Assembly (NCBI RefSeq): GCF_024349685.1
Contig: NZ_AP025944.1
Location: 2,672,001 to 2,736,000, forward strand
Reading direction: 5' to 3'
Origin: Pseudomonas sp. LRP2-20
GTDB lineage: Bacteria > Pseudomonadota > Gammaproteobacteria > Pseudomonadales > Pseudomonadaceae
Length of the DNA: 64,000 nt
The notes beneath the pieces were generated by a model. That model did no database searches. It had not been told where the DNA came from and saw only the letters and a list, made by a program, of their open reading frames with translations. The position numbers and the translations under genes were made by a program. Below, in pieces: positions 36,277-44,962 of this stretch. Each line of letters begins with the position of its first letter. Position 1 is the stretch's first letter.

Positions 36277-37194
36277 TCACTTCAGTGCAAGCATCAGCAC
36301 CAAGGGCAACGTCACGGCTGCGACCACGGTCTGCAGGGCGATGATGGTCGCCATCAATGGCGCGTTGCCGCCCATCTGGCGCGCCATCACGTAAGACGAC
36401 GAGGCGGTTGGCAAGGCCTGGAACAGCACCGCCACGACCGCCGCCTGGCCGCTCAGCCCAAGCAGGCGGCACAGGCCCCAGGTGGTCAGCGGCATGACCA
36501 GGAACTTGAACGCCGATGCCGCCAGCAGTGGGCGCACTTGCTGGCCGAGGCTGGCTCCGCCGAGCGCGGCACCCACGCACAGCAGGCCCAGGGGCAGGGC
36601 GGCCTGGCCCAGCGCCTTGACCGTTGGCTCCAGGCCAGCTGGCAGGCCCAGGCCGGTGACCCGCAGCAACAGCCCCCCGGCGCAACCGACGATCAGCGGG
36701 TTGGCGAAGATGGCCCGCAGCACCGTCGCTGGCGAACTGTGGCGCGCGCTGAAGCGGGCGAACACCAGCACGCAGAGCAGGTTGACCAAGGGCACGATGG
36801 CAGCGTTGGCCACCGCTGCCAGGGCAATCCCGGCGCTGCCGTAGATGCCGGCGGCGAGGGTGGCGCCGATGTAGTTGTTGAAGCGCACGCCGCCCTGGAA
36901 CACCGAGGTAAAGTCGGCGCCTTCGTGGTTCACTGCACCCTGGTAAAGCACCAGCAGCACGGCACCCAGCAAGGTCGAAAGCATCAGCACGCCGACCATG
37001 CCCAGCACCGGTACGCCGTCGAGATTGGCCGTGGCCAGGCCATGCAGGAACAGTGAGGGCAGTAGCACGTAGTAGCTCAGGCGTTCGGCACCAGGCCAGA
37101 ACGACTCGGCGAGAAAGCCACGGAGCCGCAGAAAGGTGCCCAAGGCGATCAGCAGAATGATGGGTACCAGGGTGGTCAGCAGCAGGTGGAGCAT
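36277..37194 (-). CDS. AEC (auxin efflux carrier) family permease
   Basis: A 305-residue inner-membrane permease with about ten helices in two halves. RFNNYIGATLAAGIYGSAG and FKFLVMPLTTWGLCRLLGLS are AEC marks, and ALPTASSSYVMARQMGGNAP is the conserved PxA..SY stretch in the second half. Members export or import organic acids such as malate or malonate. The ATG at 37194 follows GGAAT; an alternative ten codons upstream is less supported. A LysR gene lies immediately upstream on the same strand, about 100 bases away. Confidence 0.9.
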   Translation of the reverse strand: MLHLLLTTLVPIILLIALGTFLRLRGFLAESFWPGAERLSYYVLLPSLFLHGLATANLDGVPVLGMVGVLMLSTLLGAVLLVLYQGAVNHEGADFTSVFQGGVRFNNYIGATLAAGIYGSAGIALAAVANAAIVPLVNLLCVLVFARFSARHSSPATVLRAIFANPLIVGCAGGLLLRVTGLGLPAGLEPTVKALGQAALPLGLLCVGAALGGASLGQQVRPLLAASAFKFLVMPLTTWGLCRLLGLSGQAAVVAVLFQALPTASSSYVMARQMGGNAPLMATIIALQTVVAAVTLPLVLMLALK

Positions 37195-37293
37195 GGGTGT
37201 GATTCCGTGGTCGGGTACGGGCACAGGTTAGCGTGGCTGACCGATCGGGAAAAACGTTGATTTCTGCAGCGACTGTTGAGAAAAACTGTACCT

Positions 37294-38157
37294 TCAGGCG
37301 TCCATGGCGGTCTTCAGGACGGCGCTCAGGTGCCGGCGCTGACTCTTTTCGTGTTCCAGCAGCACCACCCGCCGCACCAGCTGGGGCTCGCCAAACGGCA
37401 GGCAGGTGGCGGGCGGCAGGCGCTGCAGGTCGTCATCGGCCATGGGAATGATTGCCACACCCAGCCCCATCACCGCCATGCGCGACAGCGCTTCCTGGCT
37501 GTCCAGCTCCATCTGTTCGCTGACCTGCAAATGCTGGCGGCGCAGCTCCTGCTCAATCTGACGTCCGGCCCAGGCGCGCTTGTCGAAGCGCAGGAACGGC
37601 TGGCTGGCGAGCAGCTGTGGCAGGCTCTGGCCAGCCAGGTCGGGGTGGGCGATGGCCCAGAAGCGGTCTTCGAACAGGGGCGTGAAATCCAGGCTTTGCG
37701 GGTAGGGGCTGATCGGCTCGGTGGTGATCGCCGCATCCAGCTCGCCATCTTCGACACGCCGTGCCAGCTCCGCCGACATCCCCGAATTGACGCTGATGTG
37801 CAGTTCCGGGTGGTGCGCCTTGATCCACACCAGGGCCTTGGGCAGGCGTCGGGCCAGGACCGTGTGAATCGCCCCCAGACGCAGCCGGCCACGCAGGCTC
37901 GGGCCGCTGGCCAGGGCATCGGCCAGTTCGTCGTAGGCGCCGAGTATGTGCTCGGCCCGCGCCACAGCCAGTTGCCCAGCCTCGGTCAGCACCACCTGGC
38001 GGCGGCTGCGGTCGAACAGCGCGACCTTGAGCTCGTCCTCGAGGGTCTTGATGTGCAGGCTCACGGCCGAAGGGGTGAGGCTCAGTAGGTCGGCGGCACG
38101 GGCGAACGTGCCGTGGCGGGCGATGGTCACCAGGGTGCGCAGGGCTTTGAGGGACAC
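37294..38157 (-). CDS. LysR-type transcriptional regulator
   Basis: A 287-residue LTTR: VSLKALRTLVTIARHGTFAR, AADLLSLTPSAVSLHIKTLE, and LFDRSRRQVVLTEAGQLAVA. I place the start at GTG 38157, 9 bases after CGGAG, rather than the longer in-frame ATG at 38235, which would add 26 residues before the first helix. The effector domain opens at GRLRLGAIHTVLARRLPKAL. It precedes the AEC permease and is divergent from sodC, with 127 bases between. Confidence 0.88.
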   Translation of the reverse strand: MSLKALRTLVTIARHGTFARAADLLSLTPSAVSLHIKTLEDELKVALFDRSRRQVVLTEAGQLAVARAEHILGAYDELADALASGPSLRGRLRLGAIHTVLARRLPKALVWIKAHHPELHISVNSGMSAELARRVEDGELDAAITTEPISPYPQSLDFTPLFEDRFWAIAHPDLAGQSLPQLLASQPFLRFDKRAWAGRQIEQELRRQHLQVSEQMELDSQEALSRMAVMGLGVAIIPMADDDLQRLPPATCLPFGEPQLVRRVVLLEHEKSQRRHLSAVLKTAMDA

Positions 38158-38284
38158 GCGAACGGGCTCCGGGCGGCAAGGGAAGTGTTTCAGTCTGTGG
38201 CTGGACGGAATGCCTGGCAAGCTGCGCAGTCTCAAATGTCATGTGGGTACGAAGCCCGCCTATCCCAAGCCATGGAGAAACGAC

Positions 38285-38800
38285 ATGAAAGCAGTAGTCT
38301 TCAGCGCATTGCTGGCCTCGGCCGGTCTCGCCCAGGCCGCACAGACGGTGGAACTGAAGCTGGCCGGGGCGGATGGTCCGGGCAAGTCGATCGGTACCAT
38401 CAGCATTGAACAGAACAAGTACGGCACCGTGCTCACCCCCGACCTCAAGGACCTGCCGCCGGGTGTGCATGGCTTCCACCTGCACCAGAAAGGTTCCTGC
38501 GCAGCAGCAGAGGAAAACGGCAAGCCGGTGCCGGCGGGCGCGGCGGGCGGCCACTGGGATCCGGACTCCAGCAACGCGCACAAGGGCCCGTATGACGACA
38601 GCGGTCACCGTGGCGACCTGCCGGCGCTGTATGTCGGCGCCGACGGCAAGGCCACCTACCCGGTATTGGCGCCACGTCTGAAAGCCTCGGACTTCAAAGG
38701 CCATGCTTTGATGGTGCATGCCGGTGGCGACAACCACAGCGATCACCCGGAGAAGCTCGGCGGTGGTGGTGCCCGTGTGGCCTGTGGCGTGGTTCAGTAA
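38285..38800 (+). CDS. sodC: Periplasmic Cu,Zn superoxide dismutase
   Basis: A 171-residue exported enzyme that dismutates superoxide in the periplasm. It has a signal peptide (MKAVVFSALLASAGLAQA), copper-site histidines in GVHGFHLHQKGSC, a shared His in GGHWDP, zinc-loop residues in DDSGHRGDLP, and the last copper histidine and disulfide cysteine in DNHSDHPEKLGGGGARVACG. The set is complete for a bacterial SodC. ATG 38285 follows TGGAG by 7 bases. Divergent from a LysR gene. AT-rich and repeat-bearing DNA follows. Confidence 0.95.
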   Translation: MKAVVFSALLASAGLAQAAQTVELKLAGADGPGKSIGTISIEQNKYGTVLTPDLKDLPPGVHGFHLHQKGSCAAAEENGKPVPAGAAGGHWDPDSSNAHKGPYDDSGHRGDLPALYVGADGKATYPVLAPRLKASDFKGHALMVHAGGDNHSDHPEKLGGGGARVACGVVQ

Positions 38801-39390
38801 ACGCGATGTTCAACTGCCATTGTAATCTCCTAAAGCTGGCGCGTTCCTTGTAGGAGCCGCGCTTGTCGTGGCGACGAACCGCGGCGAAGCGGCCCCAATA
38901 CACTGGTGTTTGTCATGAGTCGAAATCAGCCTTCGAAAGCGATTGCTGTCGACGCCACGGCAAGCGCGGCTCCTAAAAGTACAGCGCATGCCTGGGAGTT
39001 GGAGATGATTCTGTAGAAGCCGCAACAGTCACCGCAAGGTCAACTGCTTAACCAATCCACCAACCTCAGCACCGTTGCCTTGCTATCTCGTCCATGCGGC
39101 CCCCAGCCCAGCGCCACGCCATGTCTGTGTATGGTGGGCGGGTTGCCGCCGAGGGCGAACACCCCAGGTGCGCTCAATGCACAGGGCCTCGCGTCGTACG
39201 ATTACCCCCTTTTGATGCTAACCGAGTAGGCGGTATTGATTGAGTCTTTTGGTATTTTCGAGCATTCCAGCAAAAGCATGAAACAAGCAAAAAGTCAACT
39301 GGTGTTTTTGTCAGTTGTGCGGTGCTGCTTGCTCATTCATTTTTGAATCTGCGGTTGAAGACTGGTTATGAGCTAAGTGGGAGATTTAAA
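38801..39390. other. Gap of about 590 bases after sodC: palindromic element and possible coding remnants
   Basis: The gap holds the palindromic element at 38851-38974, then GC-rich sequence, and becomes AT-rich from about 39215. On the minus strand, 39201 down to the TGA at 39040 is free of stops for 53 codons and reads like protein (GVFALGGNPPTIHRHGVALG), but it has no start codon and I cannot name it, so it may be a gene remnant. A 22-codon frame on the plus strand from 39278 looks like a signal-peptide fragment and stops. No intact gene is visible. Confidence 0.4.
38851..38974. repeat. Imperfect palindromic element, also present near 54.85 kb
   Basis: TAGGAGCCGCGCTTGTCGTG at 38851 pairs with its complement ending at 38974 around a spacer of about 70 bases. 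The left part, through GCGACGAACC to GCGAAGCGGCC, recurs in opposite orientation at 54841-54900. It is a dispersed element distinct from the main REP family. Confidence 0.65.
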
Positions 39391-39862
39391 ATGTCTTTTG
39401 ATAAGTTTGCAGGCTTAGAGTTTATTGAGAATGCCAGAGGGCAAGGGCGATCCGGAGCAAAGCAAGAGCGATCAACAGCAGAGCAATGGTTCAGTGTTGA
39501 ATGGAGGCGGCCGGATGAGGACTATGAGACCCCATGAGGGCTGAGAAGCGTGGATTGATTACGAATTCCATAAGGGCCATATTCAACTTTACGGTATGAT
39601 GCCAAATGATTCACGGTTGGTGCTTAATATTCCTGAGGATTATAAAGATGGCACACATGATATCATCACGTTCTGCGACTCGTGGGAGGGGAAGGAAGGC
39701 GTCGTATTAGGAGCCACTTTGGACGGAGGTCTGTTGAGTGACTGGCGCGGGCAAGTGAAATTTGAGCGAAAAGAAAAATTTACGGCAACGTTCAGTGCAG
39801 TCAGTGACATCGGATATGAAGTTAAGATGGCGAGCATGGAGTTCAATAGTTATAGGAAGTAG
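39391..39862 (+). pseudogene. Broken copy of a small AT-rich gene (paralogue of 40896-41351)
   Basis: Two frames appear to be parts of one gene. Piece one starts at ATG 39391 after GGGAG and stops at 39537 (48 codons). Piece two is open from 39545 to 39862; its first in-frame ATG (39596) has no ribosome site, and the codons before it still look like protein (WIDYEFHKGHIQLYG). Total length is close to the 151-residue paralogue downstream, and the tails align: VVLGATLDGGLLSDWRGQV here against VTLGAALSTIVSDWEGSLT there. No single shift joins the frames cleanly (stops at 39535 and 39542), so more than one small lesion is needed. Two separate short genes remain possible. Confidence 0.55.
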
Positions 39863-39935
39863 TTAATACGCGCCGGTGTGATAGCATACGGTCGTGGATT
39901 TGAATTGCATATATTCTGCAAGGAGCGTCAGGCTC

Positions 39936-40535
39936 TCACGGCTGGCGCTCGGCTACCGCGCGCAAGGTCCGCAGCGTCACCACCGGCGCGTCAACGACGA
40001 AACGGTTGGCCAGCCAGCCTGGCACGTCCCCGGCAGGATCTGCCTGCAACTGGTAGGTCACCTCGGTTTGCCGCTCGCCGAGCGGCTTCATGATCCACTC
40101 CCCCGATAGGTGCTGCACGCGGATCAACCCTGGTTCTTCTGGCAAGCGGTTCGGTTCGGCGCTCAGGTGCCGCACCAGGGTGCCGTCATCCAGGCGCTCG
40201 GTGCGGACCTTGAGAATGATGTCGCGTGGCAGGGTCGGCCACGGCAGGTTGGTAGTCAGGTAGACCCAGGTGCTGTCGCCATCCACGTCCAGCAAGCGCA
40301 TCTGCTCGCAGGCGTACAGCCATTTGCAGGCTACCCGCAGGTTTTCCTGCAGGTCGGTGAGGGTGCGCACGCTGGCCCTCATGGTGCTGACGCCGCGGAA
40401 CTGCTGGTAGGGCGAATCGGCCACGCCACTGAGGTACACGCGGATACCTTCGCGGTCGTAGGCAATCTTCCAGTCGTCAGCGGCCAGGCTGGTGGTGGAA
40501 ACTAGCAGTACGGCAAGTATCAGGCAGCGGTTCAT
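39936..40535 (-). CDS. Exported START-domain (SRPBCC fold) protein
   Basis: A 199-residue protein with a signal peptide (MNRCLILAVLLVSTTSLAAD), then a START/SRPBCC lipid-binding fold: DDWKIAYDREGIRVYLSGV, CKWLYACEQMRLLDVDGD, TWVYLTTNLPWPTLPRDIIL and GEWIMKPLGERQTEVTYQLQ. Exported START proteins are common in Pseudomonas; ligands are generally unknown. It lies between two copies of an AT-rich small gene on the opposite strand. Part of its N-terminal coding sequence recurs in decayed form just upstream (40622-40722), after a terminator-like hairpin. Confidence 0.88.
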   Translation of the reverse strand: MNRCLILAVLLVSTTSLAADDWKIAYDREGIRVYLSGVADSPYQQFRGVSTMRASVRTLTDLQENLRVACKWLYACEQMRLLDVDGDSTWVYLTTNLPWPTLPRDIILKVRTERLDDGTLVRHLSAEPNRLPEEPGLIRVQHLSGEWIMKPLGERQTEVTYQLQADPAGDVPGWLANRFVVDAPVVTLRTLRAVAERQP

Positions 40536-40584
40536 GGCGAGTACCGCGCGACGGGGCAGGGCATTTCAGTATGAGCGGCAAATA

Positions 40585-40610
40585 GAAAGCCCGCCAGGTG
40601 GCGGGCTTTC
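40585..40610. terminator. Perfect hairpin terminator upstream of the START gene
   Basis: GAAAGCCCGCC pairs perfectly with GGCGGGCTTTC around an AGGT loop, with A and T tracts at the stem ends. Its place just upstream of the START gene start (minus strand) is odd for a terminator unless an upstream gene copy once ended there, which fits the decayed START fragment beyond it. Confidence 0.7.
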
Positions 40611-40621
40611 GCGCATCATCC

Positions 40622-40722
40622 TGCGCACGCTGGCCTTCATGGTGCTGATGCAGCGAAACTGCTCTGCTAGGGCTAACCGACCACGCCACTCTGGTACACG
40701 CGGATACCTCCGCGCTTGTAGG
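40622..40722 (-). pseudogene. Decayed fragment duplicating the 5' part of the START-domain gene
   Basis: Bases 40622-40722 align with 40364-40462 of the intact START gene at roughly 85 percent by eye: both contain TGCGCACGCTGGCC, TCATGGTGCTGA, CCACGCCACT and GTACACGCGGATACCT. In translation it gives GIRVYQSGV for GIRVYLSGV but has in-frame stops and no start. It is therefore a non-coding relic of a duplication that involved this gene. Confidence 0.75.
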
Positions 40723-40895
40723 TGAGGCTCCCTTGTGCTGAGGAACCCCCATTATGGGCGGCATCCGATTACCTGCCAAATATCTGATTGGCGCATCCCT
40801 ACCTAGCATTTTTGCTAGTTGTAGAGAACGTGGGCCGGACTTATCTTGCGGGTGCGGCAAATCTGAAGCCGTTACTTTTTTTGGAGAGCAAGATA

Positions 40896-41351
40896 ATGGA
40901 TAATTTGAGTAAATTTAAGCTGCTCGGCATTGATGCTGTGCCCAAGAAAGCGTTGCGCGCCGATCAAAGTAGTGAGGTGAGGATTAAATATCCTAATAAA
41001 GAAACTGTAGTTTATAAAATGTGGCTTTCCATCGAGGGTAAAACACTGACCGCTGTGTCGGATAATCCATTTGCAGTAATGGCCCTGGAATTTGACTTTG
41101 ACGTGTCGCAACTTGACCGTGAGGAGACGGTATATGTCATTAAAAGAGACCGTCAGCACTCCGGTCACGTCACGCTGGGAGCGGCTCTTTCTACAATTGT
41201 AAGTGATTGGGAAGGCTCGCTCACAACTACTTACGACCAAGATAAGGGTTTTAAGATTAACTATGCGTGTCGTGCCGAACAAGCGTATGAAGGGCGGAGA
41301 GCCGAAGGGCCGTATCAAGTGTTGAGTGCCGAAATCAGGTTCAAGTTATAA
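40896..41351 (+). CDS. Small AT-rich protein of unknown function (intact paralogue)
   Basis: A 151-residue soluble protein with no signal peptide or recognised domain. It is rich in Lys, Asp, Tyr and short beta-like stretches (MALEFDFDVSQLDREETVYV). ATG 40896 follows TTGGAG by 9 bases. Base composition is clearly more AT-rich than the neighbouring genes, suggesting acquisition. The last about 60 residues align with the C-terminal piece of the broken gene at 39391-39862 (shared LGAxL, SDWxG and a basic C-terminus). Function unknown; small AT-rich orphan genes in Pseudomonas can be immunity or cargo genes, but nothing here proves that. Confidence 0.65.
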   Translation: MDNLSKFKLLGIDAVPKKALRADQSSEVRIKYPNKETVVYKMWLSIEGKTLTAVSDNPFAVMALEFDFDVSQLDREETVYVIKRDRQHSGHVTLGAALSTIVSDWEGSLTTTYDQDKGFKINYACRAEQAYEGRRAEGPYQVLSAEIRFKL

Positions 41352-41417
41352 GTCTTGGATGCAGGGGCTTGAAGGGTAAGCAAAATAACGCTGGCTATCA
41401 TGTGTAGCAAAGCGAAA

Positions 41418-41442
41418 GACGGGGCACGCAGTGTGCCCCGTC
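41418..41442. terminator. Bidirectional hairpin
   Basis: GACGGGGCACGCAGTGTGCCCCGTC is a near-perfect stem-loop between the AT-rich unknown gene and the end of the ureidoglycine aminohydrolase gene on the minus strand. A modest T-rich stretch follows on the minus strand. Confidence 0.65.
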
Positions 41443-41448
41443 CTCCCG

Positions 41449-42285
41449 TCAGCGCTGAGGATTCAACGTCAAGTGCACATGACGGTTGACGTCCTTGTAC
41501 AGCAGGTAGCTGAACTTGCCTGGGCCGCCAGCGTAGCAGGCCTGCGGGCAGAAGGCGCGCAGCCACATGAAGTCGCCGGCTTCCACTTCGACCCAGTCCT
41601 GGTTCAGGCGGTACACCGCCTTGCCTTCCAGCACATAAAGCCCATGTTCCATGACGTGGGTTTCAGCGAACGGAATCACGCCGCCCGGCTGGAAGGTGAC
41701 GATGTTGACGTGCATGTCGTGACGCATGTCGGCCATGTCGACGAAGCGGGTGGTGACCCAGCGGCCTTCGGTACCTGGCATTTCGATGACGGTGGCGTTG
41801 TCGCGGTGGGTGACGAACGACTCAGGCACGGCCAGGCCTTCGACCTTCTGGTAGTGCTTGCGCAGCCAGTGGAAGGTGACGTTGGCCTTGCTGTTGTTGC
41901 GCAGGCTCCACTCGGCGCCCGGGGCCAGGAAGGCATAGCCGCCTGGGGTCAGGGTGTGGTGCTTGCCTTCGACGGTGATGTCCAGCTCGCCTTCGACGAT
42001 GAACACTACCGCTTCGGCGTTCGGGTCCAGCTCAGGGCGCTCGCTGCCGCCTTCCGGAGCCACTTCGACGATGTACTGCGAGAAGGTTTCGGCAAAACCG
42101 GTCAGCGGGCGAGCGATGACCCACATGCGCATCTTGTCCCAGAACGGCAGGTGGCTGGTGACGATGTCACGCATCACGCCTTTGGGGATGACGGCATAGG
42201 CTTCGGTGAACATGGCACGGTCAGTCAGCAGCTCGGTCTGAGCTGGGTGCCCACCGTGGGGGGCGAAGTAGGAGTGGTTCGACAT
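41449..42285 (-). CDS. allE: (S)-ureidoglycine aminohydrolase (bicupin)
   Basis: A 278-residue bicupin that converts (S)-ureidoglycine to (S)-ureidoglycolate, releasing ammonia during purine/allantoin breakdown; a manganese enzyme. Marks: YFAPHGGHPAQTELLTDRA, VIPKGVMRDIVTSHLPFW, then the C-terminal metal cupin VNIVTFQPGGVIPFAETHVM with EHGLYVLEGKAVYRLN, and WLRAFCPQACYAGGPG at the end. ATG 42285 starts the recognisable family N-terminus; the longer in-frame extension does not match. No allantoicase or ureidoglycolate lyase gene is adjacent, so the rest of the pathway must be elsewhere. Confidence 0.9.
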   Translation of the reverse strand: MSNHSYFAPHGGHPAQTELLTDRAMFTEAYAVIPKGVMRDIVTSHLPFWDKMRMWVIARPLTGFAETFSQYIVEVAPEGGSERPELDPNAEAVVFIVEGELDITVEGKHHTLTPGGYAFLAPGAEWSLRNNSKANVTFHWLRKHYQKVEGLAVPESFVTHRDNATVIEMPGTEGRWVTTRFVDMADMRHDMHVNIVTFQPGGVIPFAETHVMEHGLYVLEGKAVYRLNQDWVEVEAGDFMWLRAFCPQACYAGGPGKFSYLLYKDVNRHVHLTLNPQR

Positions 42286-42417
42286 GAGCGGTCTCGACTT
42301 GTTGTTCTCTCCCCGTGCCTTGGACCACACCGGCCGGTGCGTGCAGGGGATGTGCGGACAGCATAGGGGGCAGCCCGCATCATCCACAAATTAAATGTTG
42401 AAATACTCGACATTCAG

Positions 42418-43782
42418 TTACTGAATGCGAACCTGGCGCCCCGCGTGGGCCTCCGGCAGGCGGTCGCCGTGGCCGAAAAGCTTGTGGCGCAAGGTGCCGT
42501 CGGCGTAGCCCAGTGGGTAGCGACCACGGCGCTGAAGCTCCGGTACCAGCAGTTCGACGACGTTGGCCAGGTCGTCCGGTTGTACGGCATAGGTGAGGTT
42601 GAAACCGTCGATGCCGGTCAGCTCGAGCCAGTGCTCCAGCTGGTCGGCAATCTCGCCTGGCGAACCGACCAGTACCGGGCCACGTCCGCCCAGGCCGACG
42701 AATTCCGCGGCTTCCCGCACGGTCCAGCGGCGGTTCGGGTCGGCGGCAGTGAACGCCGCCAGGGCGGCGCGGCCAGCATCATTCTCGACATATTCGATGG
42801 GCGCATCCGGCTCGAGGCCGGCGAAGTCGATGCCGGTCCAGCCCGAAAGCAGGGCGAGGGCCGCATCCAGGTCGACGTAACGGCGGTATTCGGCAAAGCG
42901 CGCCTGGGCCTCTTGTGTGGTTGGCGCGACGATCAGCAGCGCCTGGGCATAGATCAGCACCTCGTCGCGGCCACGCCCGGCCACCTCGCTGGCCTGGCGA
43001 ATACCGTCGGCGTAGCGGCGCAGCACGGTGGGGGTCGGGCCGCTGATGAACACGCATTCGGCATGCCGGGCGGCGAACTGCTGGCCGCGCGCCGAGGCAC
43101 CGGCCTGGAACAGTACCGGTGTGCGCTGGGGCGAAGGCTGGCACAGGTGCATGCCGGGCACCTGGAAGTGTTCGCCCGCGTGCTGGATGGCGTGCACTTT
43201 CGACGGTTCGATGTAGCGGCCGGTTTCGCGTTCCAGTGGCACGGCATCGTCCTCCCAGCTTTTTTCCCAGAGTTTGTACAGCACCTCCAGGTACTCCTCG
43301 GCCAGGTCATAGCGCTGGTCATGGCCCAGCTGGCGGGCCAGGCCCAGGTTGCGCGCGGCGCTGTCGAGGTAGCCGGTGACGATGTTCCAGCCAACCCGGC
43401 CATTGCTCAGGTGATCGAGCGTCGACATGCGCCGGGCAAACGGATAGGGGTGCTCGTAGGTCAGCGAGAAGGTCACGCCGAACCCCAGGTGCTCGGTGAC
43501 CCCGGCCATGGCCGGCACCAGCAGCAGAGGGTCGTTGACCGGCACCTGCACGCCACCGCGCAAGGCAGCTTGCGGTCCACCCTGGTAGACATCGTAGATA
43601 CCCAGCACGTCGGCGATGAACAGCGCATCGAACAGCCCGCGCTCCAGCAGGCGCGCGAGGTCGGTCCAGTAGTCCAGGCGGTTGAACGCCACGCTGGTGT
43701 TGCGCGGGTGGCGCCACAGCCCCGGGGACTGGTGGCTGGCGGCGTTCATGCTGAAGGCGTTGAAACGGATGTGGCGGGGCAT
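42418..43782 (-). CDS. LLM-class flavin-dependent monooxygenase (NtaA/SnaA/DszA type)
   Basis: A 454-residue FMNH2-dependent monooxygenase of the two-component bacterial luciferase-like family. It opens IRFNAFSMNAASHQSPGLWR with PRNTSVAFNRLDYWTDLARL and contains GRVGWNIVTGYLDSAARNLG and PVLFQAGASARGQQFAARHA, hallmarks of NtaA-type enzymes that act on chelators, sulfones or sulfur heterocycles. Start 43782 follows AGGGAG by 9 bases; 16 further codons upstream are open but unsupported. It lies 16 bases after the sulfonate-type binding protein gene, so the two are co-transcribed. The FMN reductase partner is not in view. Confidence 0.9.
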   Translation of the reverse strand: MPRHIRFNAFSMNAASHQSPGLWRHPRNTSVAFNRLDYWTDLARLLERGLFDALFIADVLGIYDVYQGGPQAALRGGVQVPVNDPLLLVPAMAGVTEHLGFGVTFSLTYEHPYPFARRMSTLDHLSNGRVGWNIVTGYLDSAARNLGLARQLGHDQRYDLAEEYLEVLYKLWEKSWEDDAVPLERETGRYIEPSKVHAIQHAGEHFQVPGMHLCQPSPQRTPVLFQAGASARGQQFAARHAECVFISGPTPTVLRRYADGIRQASEVAGRGRDEVLIYAQALLIVAPTTQEAQARFAEYRRYVDLDAALALLSGWTGIDFAGLEPDAPIEYVENDAGRAALAAFTAADPNRRWTVREAAEFVGLGGRGPVLVGSPGEIADQLEHWLELTGIDGFNLTYAVQPDDLANVVELLVPELQRRGRYPLGYADGTLRHKLFGHGDRLPEAHAGRQVRIQ

Positions 43783-43798
43783 GGCGTTCACTCCCTGG

Positions 43799-44770
43799 TC
43801 ACGGCAATACAGACGCCGGGTAGATCGCATCGGCCACCTGCAGCTTGCGCGGGATCAGGCCCAGGCCATGGAAGGTATCGGCCAGTTTCTGCTGCTCGGC
43901 GACGATCTCAGGGGTGATGGCCACGGCGTTGTAGTTGCGCCGCTCGCTGGCCACCTCCAGCACGTTGGCGCTGATGCCCAGTTGTGGTGCCAGCAGCGCG
44001 GCGACTTCGGCGGGCTTGGCGTTGGCCCACTGGCTGACCTTGCCCAGCTCGCTGAAGAAGGTTTTCAGCAGGTCGCGGTGCTGGTCGGCGAAGGCGGCGG
44101 TGGACAGGTAGAAGGTGCGGTTGTTGGACAGGCCGCTGCCATCGCGCAGGTTCTTCAGGCCCGGCTGGCTTTCGGCTGCGGCGAGGAACGGGTCCCACAG
44201 GGTCACAGCCTGCACGCTGCCTGATTGCAGGGCGGCAACAGCATCGGCGGCGTTGTTGACATAGGCCGGGGTGATGTCCTTGTAGCTCAGGCCGGCCTGC
44301 TCCAGAGCCACCGCCAGCAGGTATTGGGCATTCCAGCCGCGGCCGGTGGCCACGCGCTTGCCTTTGAGGTCCTGCACCGCGGTGAGGTGATCCTGCTCGC
44401 GCACCACCAAGCCGATGCCGCGCGGGTAGGGTTGTTCGGCGGCCAGGTAGACCACCGGCTTGCCGGCGGCCTGGGCGAACACCGATGGCGCGTCTGCAGC
44501 GTGGCCCAGGTCGATGGCACCGGTGCTAAGCGCCTCGAGCAGTTGCGGCCCGGCGGCGAATTCGTGCCAGCTGACCTTCACGCCTTGGGGCGCCAGGGCC
44601 TTTTCCAGCGCGCCGCTGCCTTTGAGGATGTTGATGCTGTTGAATTTCTGATAGCCGATGCGCAGGGTCTTGGTGTCTTCGGCGAAGGCGCTGGACCAAG
44701 GCAGCAGGCTGCTGGCGACAGTCGCCAGAATGCCGCCTAGCAGCAGGCGGCGCAGGGGGGAGAAGGGCAT
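43799..44770 (-). CDS. Aliphatic-sulfonate-type ABC substrate-binding protein (SsuA-like)
   Basis: A 323-residue periplasmic binding protein. It has a twin-arginine-like or Sec leader (PFSPLRRLLLGGILATVASS), then LRIGYQKFNSINILKGSGAL, the SsuA/TauA-type opening, with VSWHEFAAGPQLLEALSTGA and DLGHAADAPSVFAQAAGKPV. ATG 44770 follows AAGGAG by 8 bases. No permease or ATPase gene is next to it, so it must share components encoded elsewhere. Co-transcribed with the LLM monooxygenase, which points to uptake and desulfonation, or use of another sulfur compound, under sulfur limitation. Confidence 0.9.
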   Translation of the reverse strand: MPFSPLRRLLLGGILATVASSLLPWSSAFAEDTKTLRIGYQKFNSINILKGSGALEKALAPQGVKVSWHEFAAGPQLLEALSTGAIDLGHAADAPSVFAQAAGKPVVYLAAEQPYPRGIGLVVREQDHLTAVQDLKGKRVATGRGWNAQYLLAVALEQAGLSYKDITPAYVNNAADAVAALQSGSVQAVTLWDPFLAAAESQPGLKNLRDGSGLSNNRTFYLSTAAFADQHRDLLKTFFSELGKVSQWANAKPAEVAALLAPQLGISANVLEVASERRNYNAVAITPEIVAEQQKLADTFHGLGLIPRKLQVADAIYPASVLP

Positions 44771-44962
44771 TGACGTCGCTCCTTGAGCAGGTGGGAAAGG
44801 GTGCACCCAGCCTAAGGAGGAGGCCTCTGGCTTTCAATTTTTTAATTCCATTTTGTTAGAATGTTTTGTTCTTTTTATATCATTTTGTGTTTGCGTCATC
44901 TGATGACGACAATTTCTCATGCGCTTGCTAGCATTCGGGCCAAAATCGAGGAGCCCCCGTTC

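Noticed and set aside
39040..39201. A stop-free, protein-like minus-strand stretch
   Set aside because: It has no start codon and no recognised family, so it is only mentioned as a possible remnant within the gap entry.
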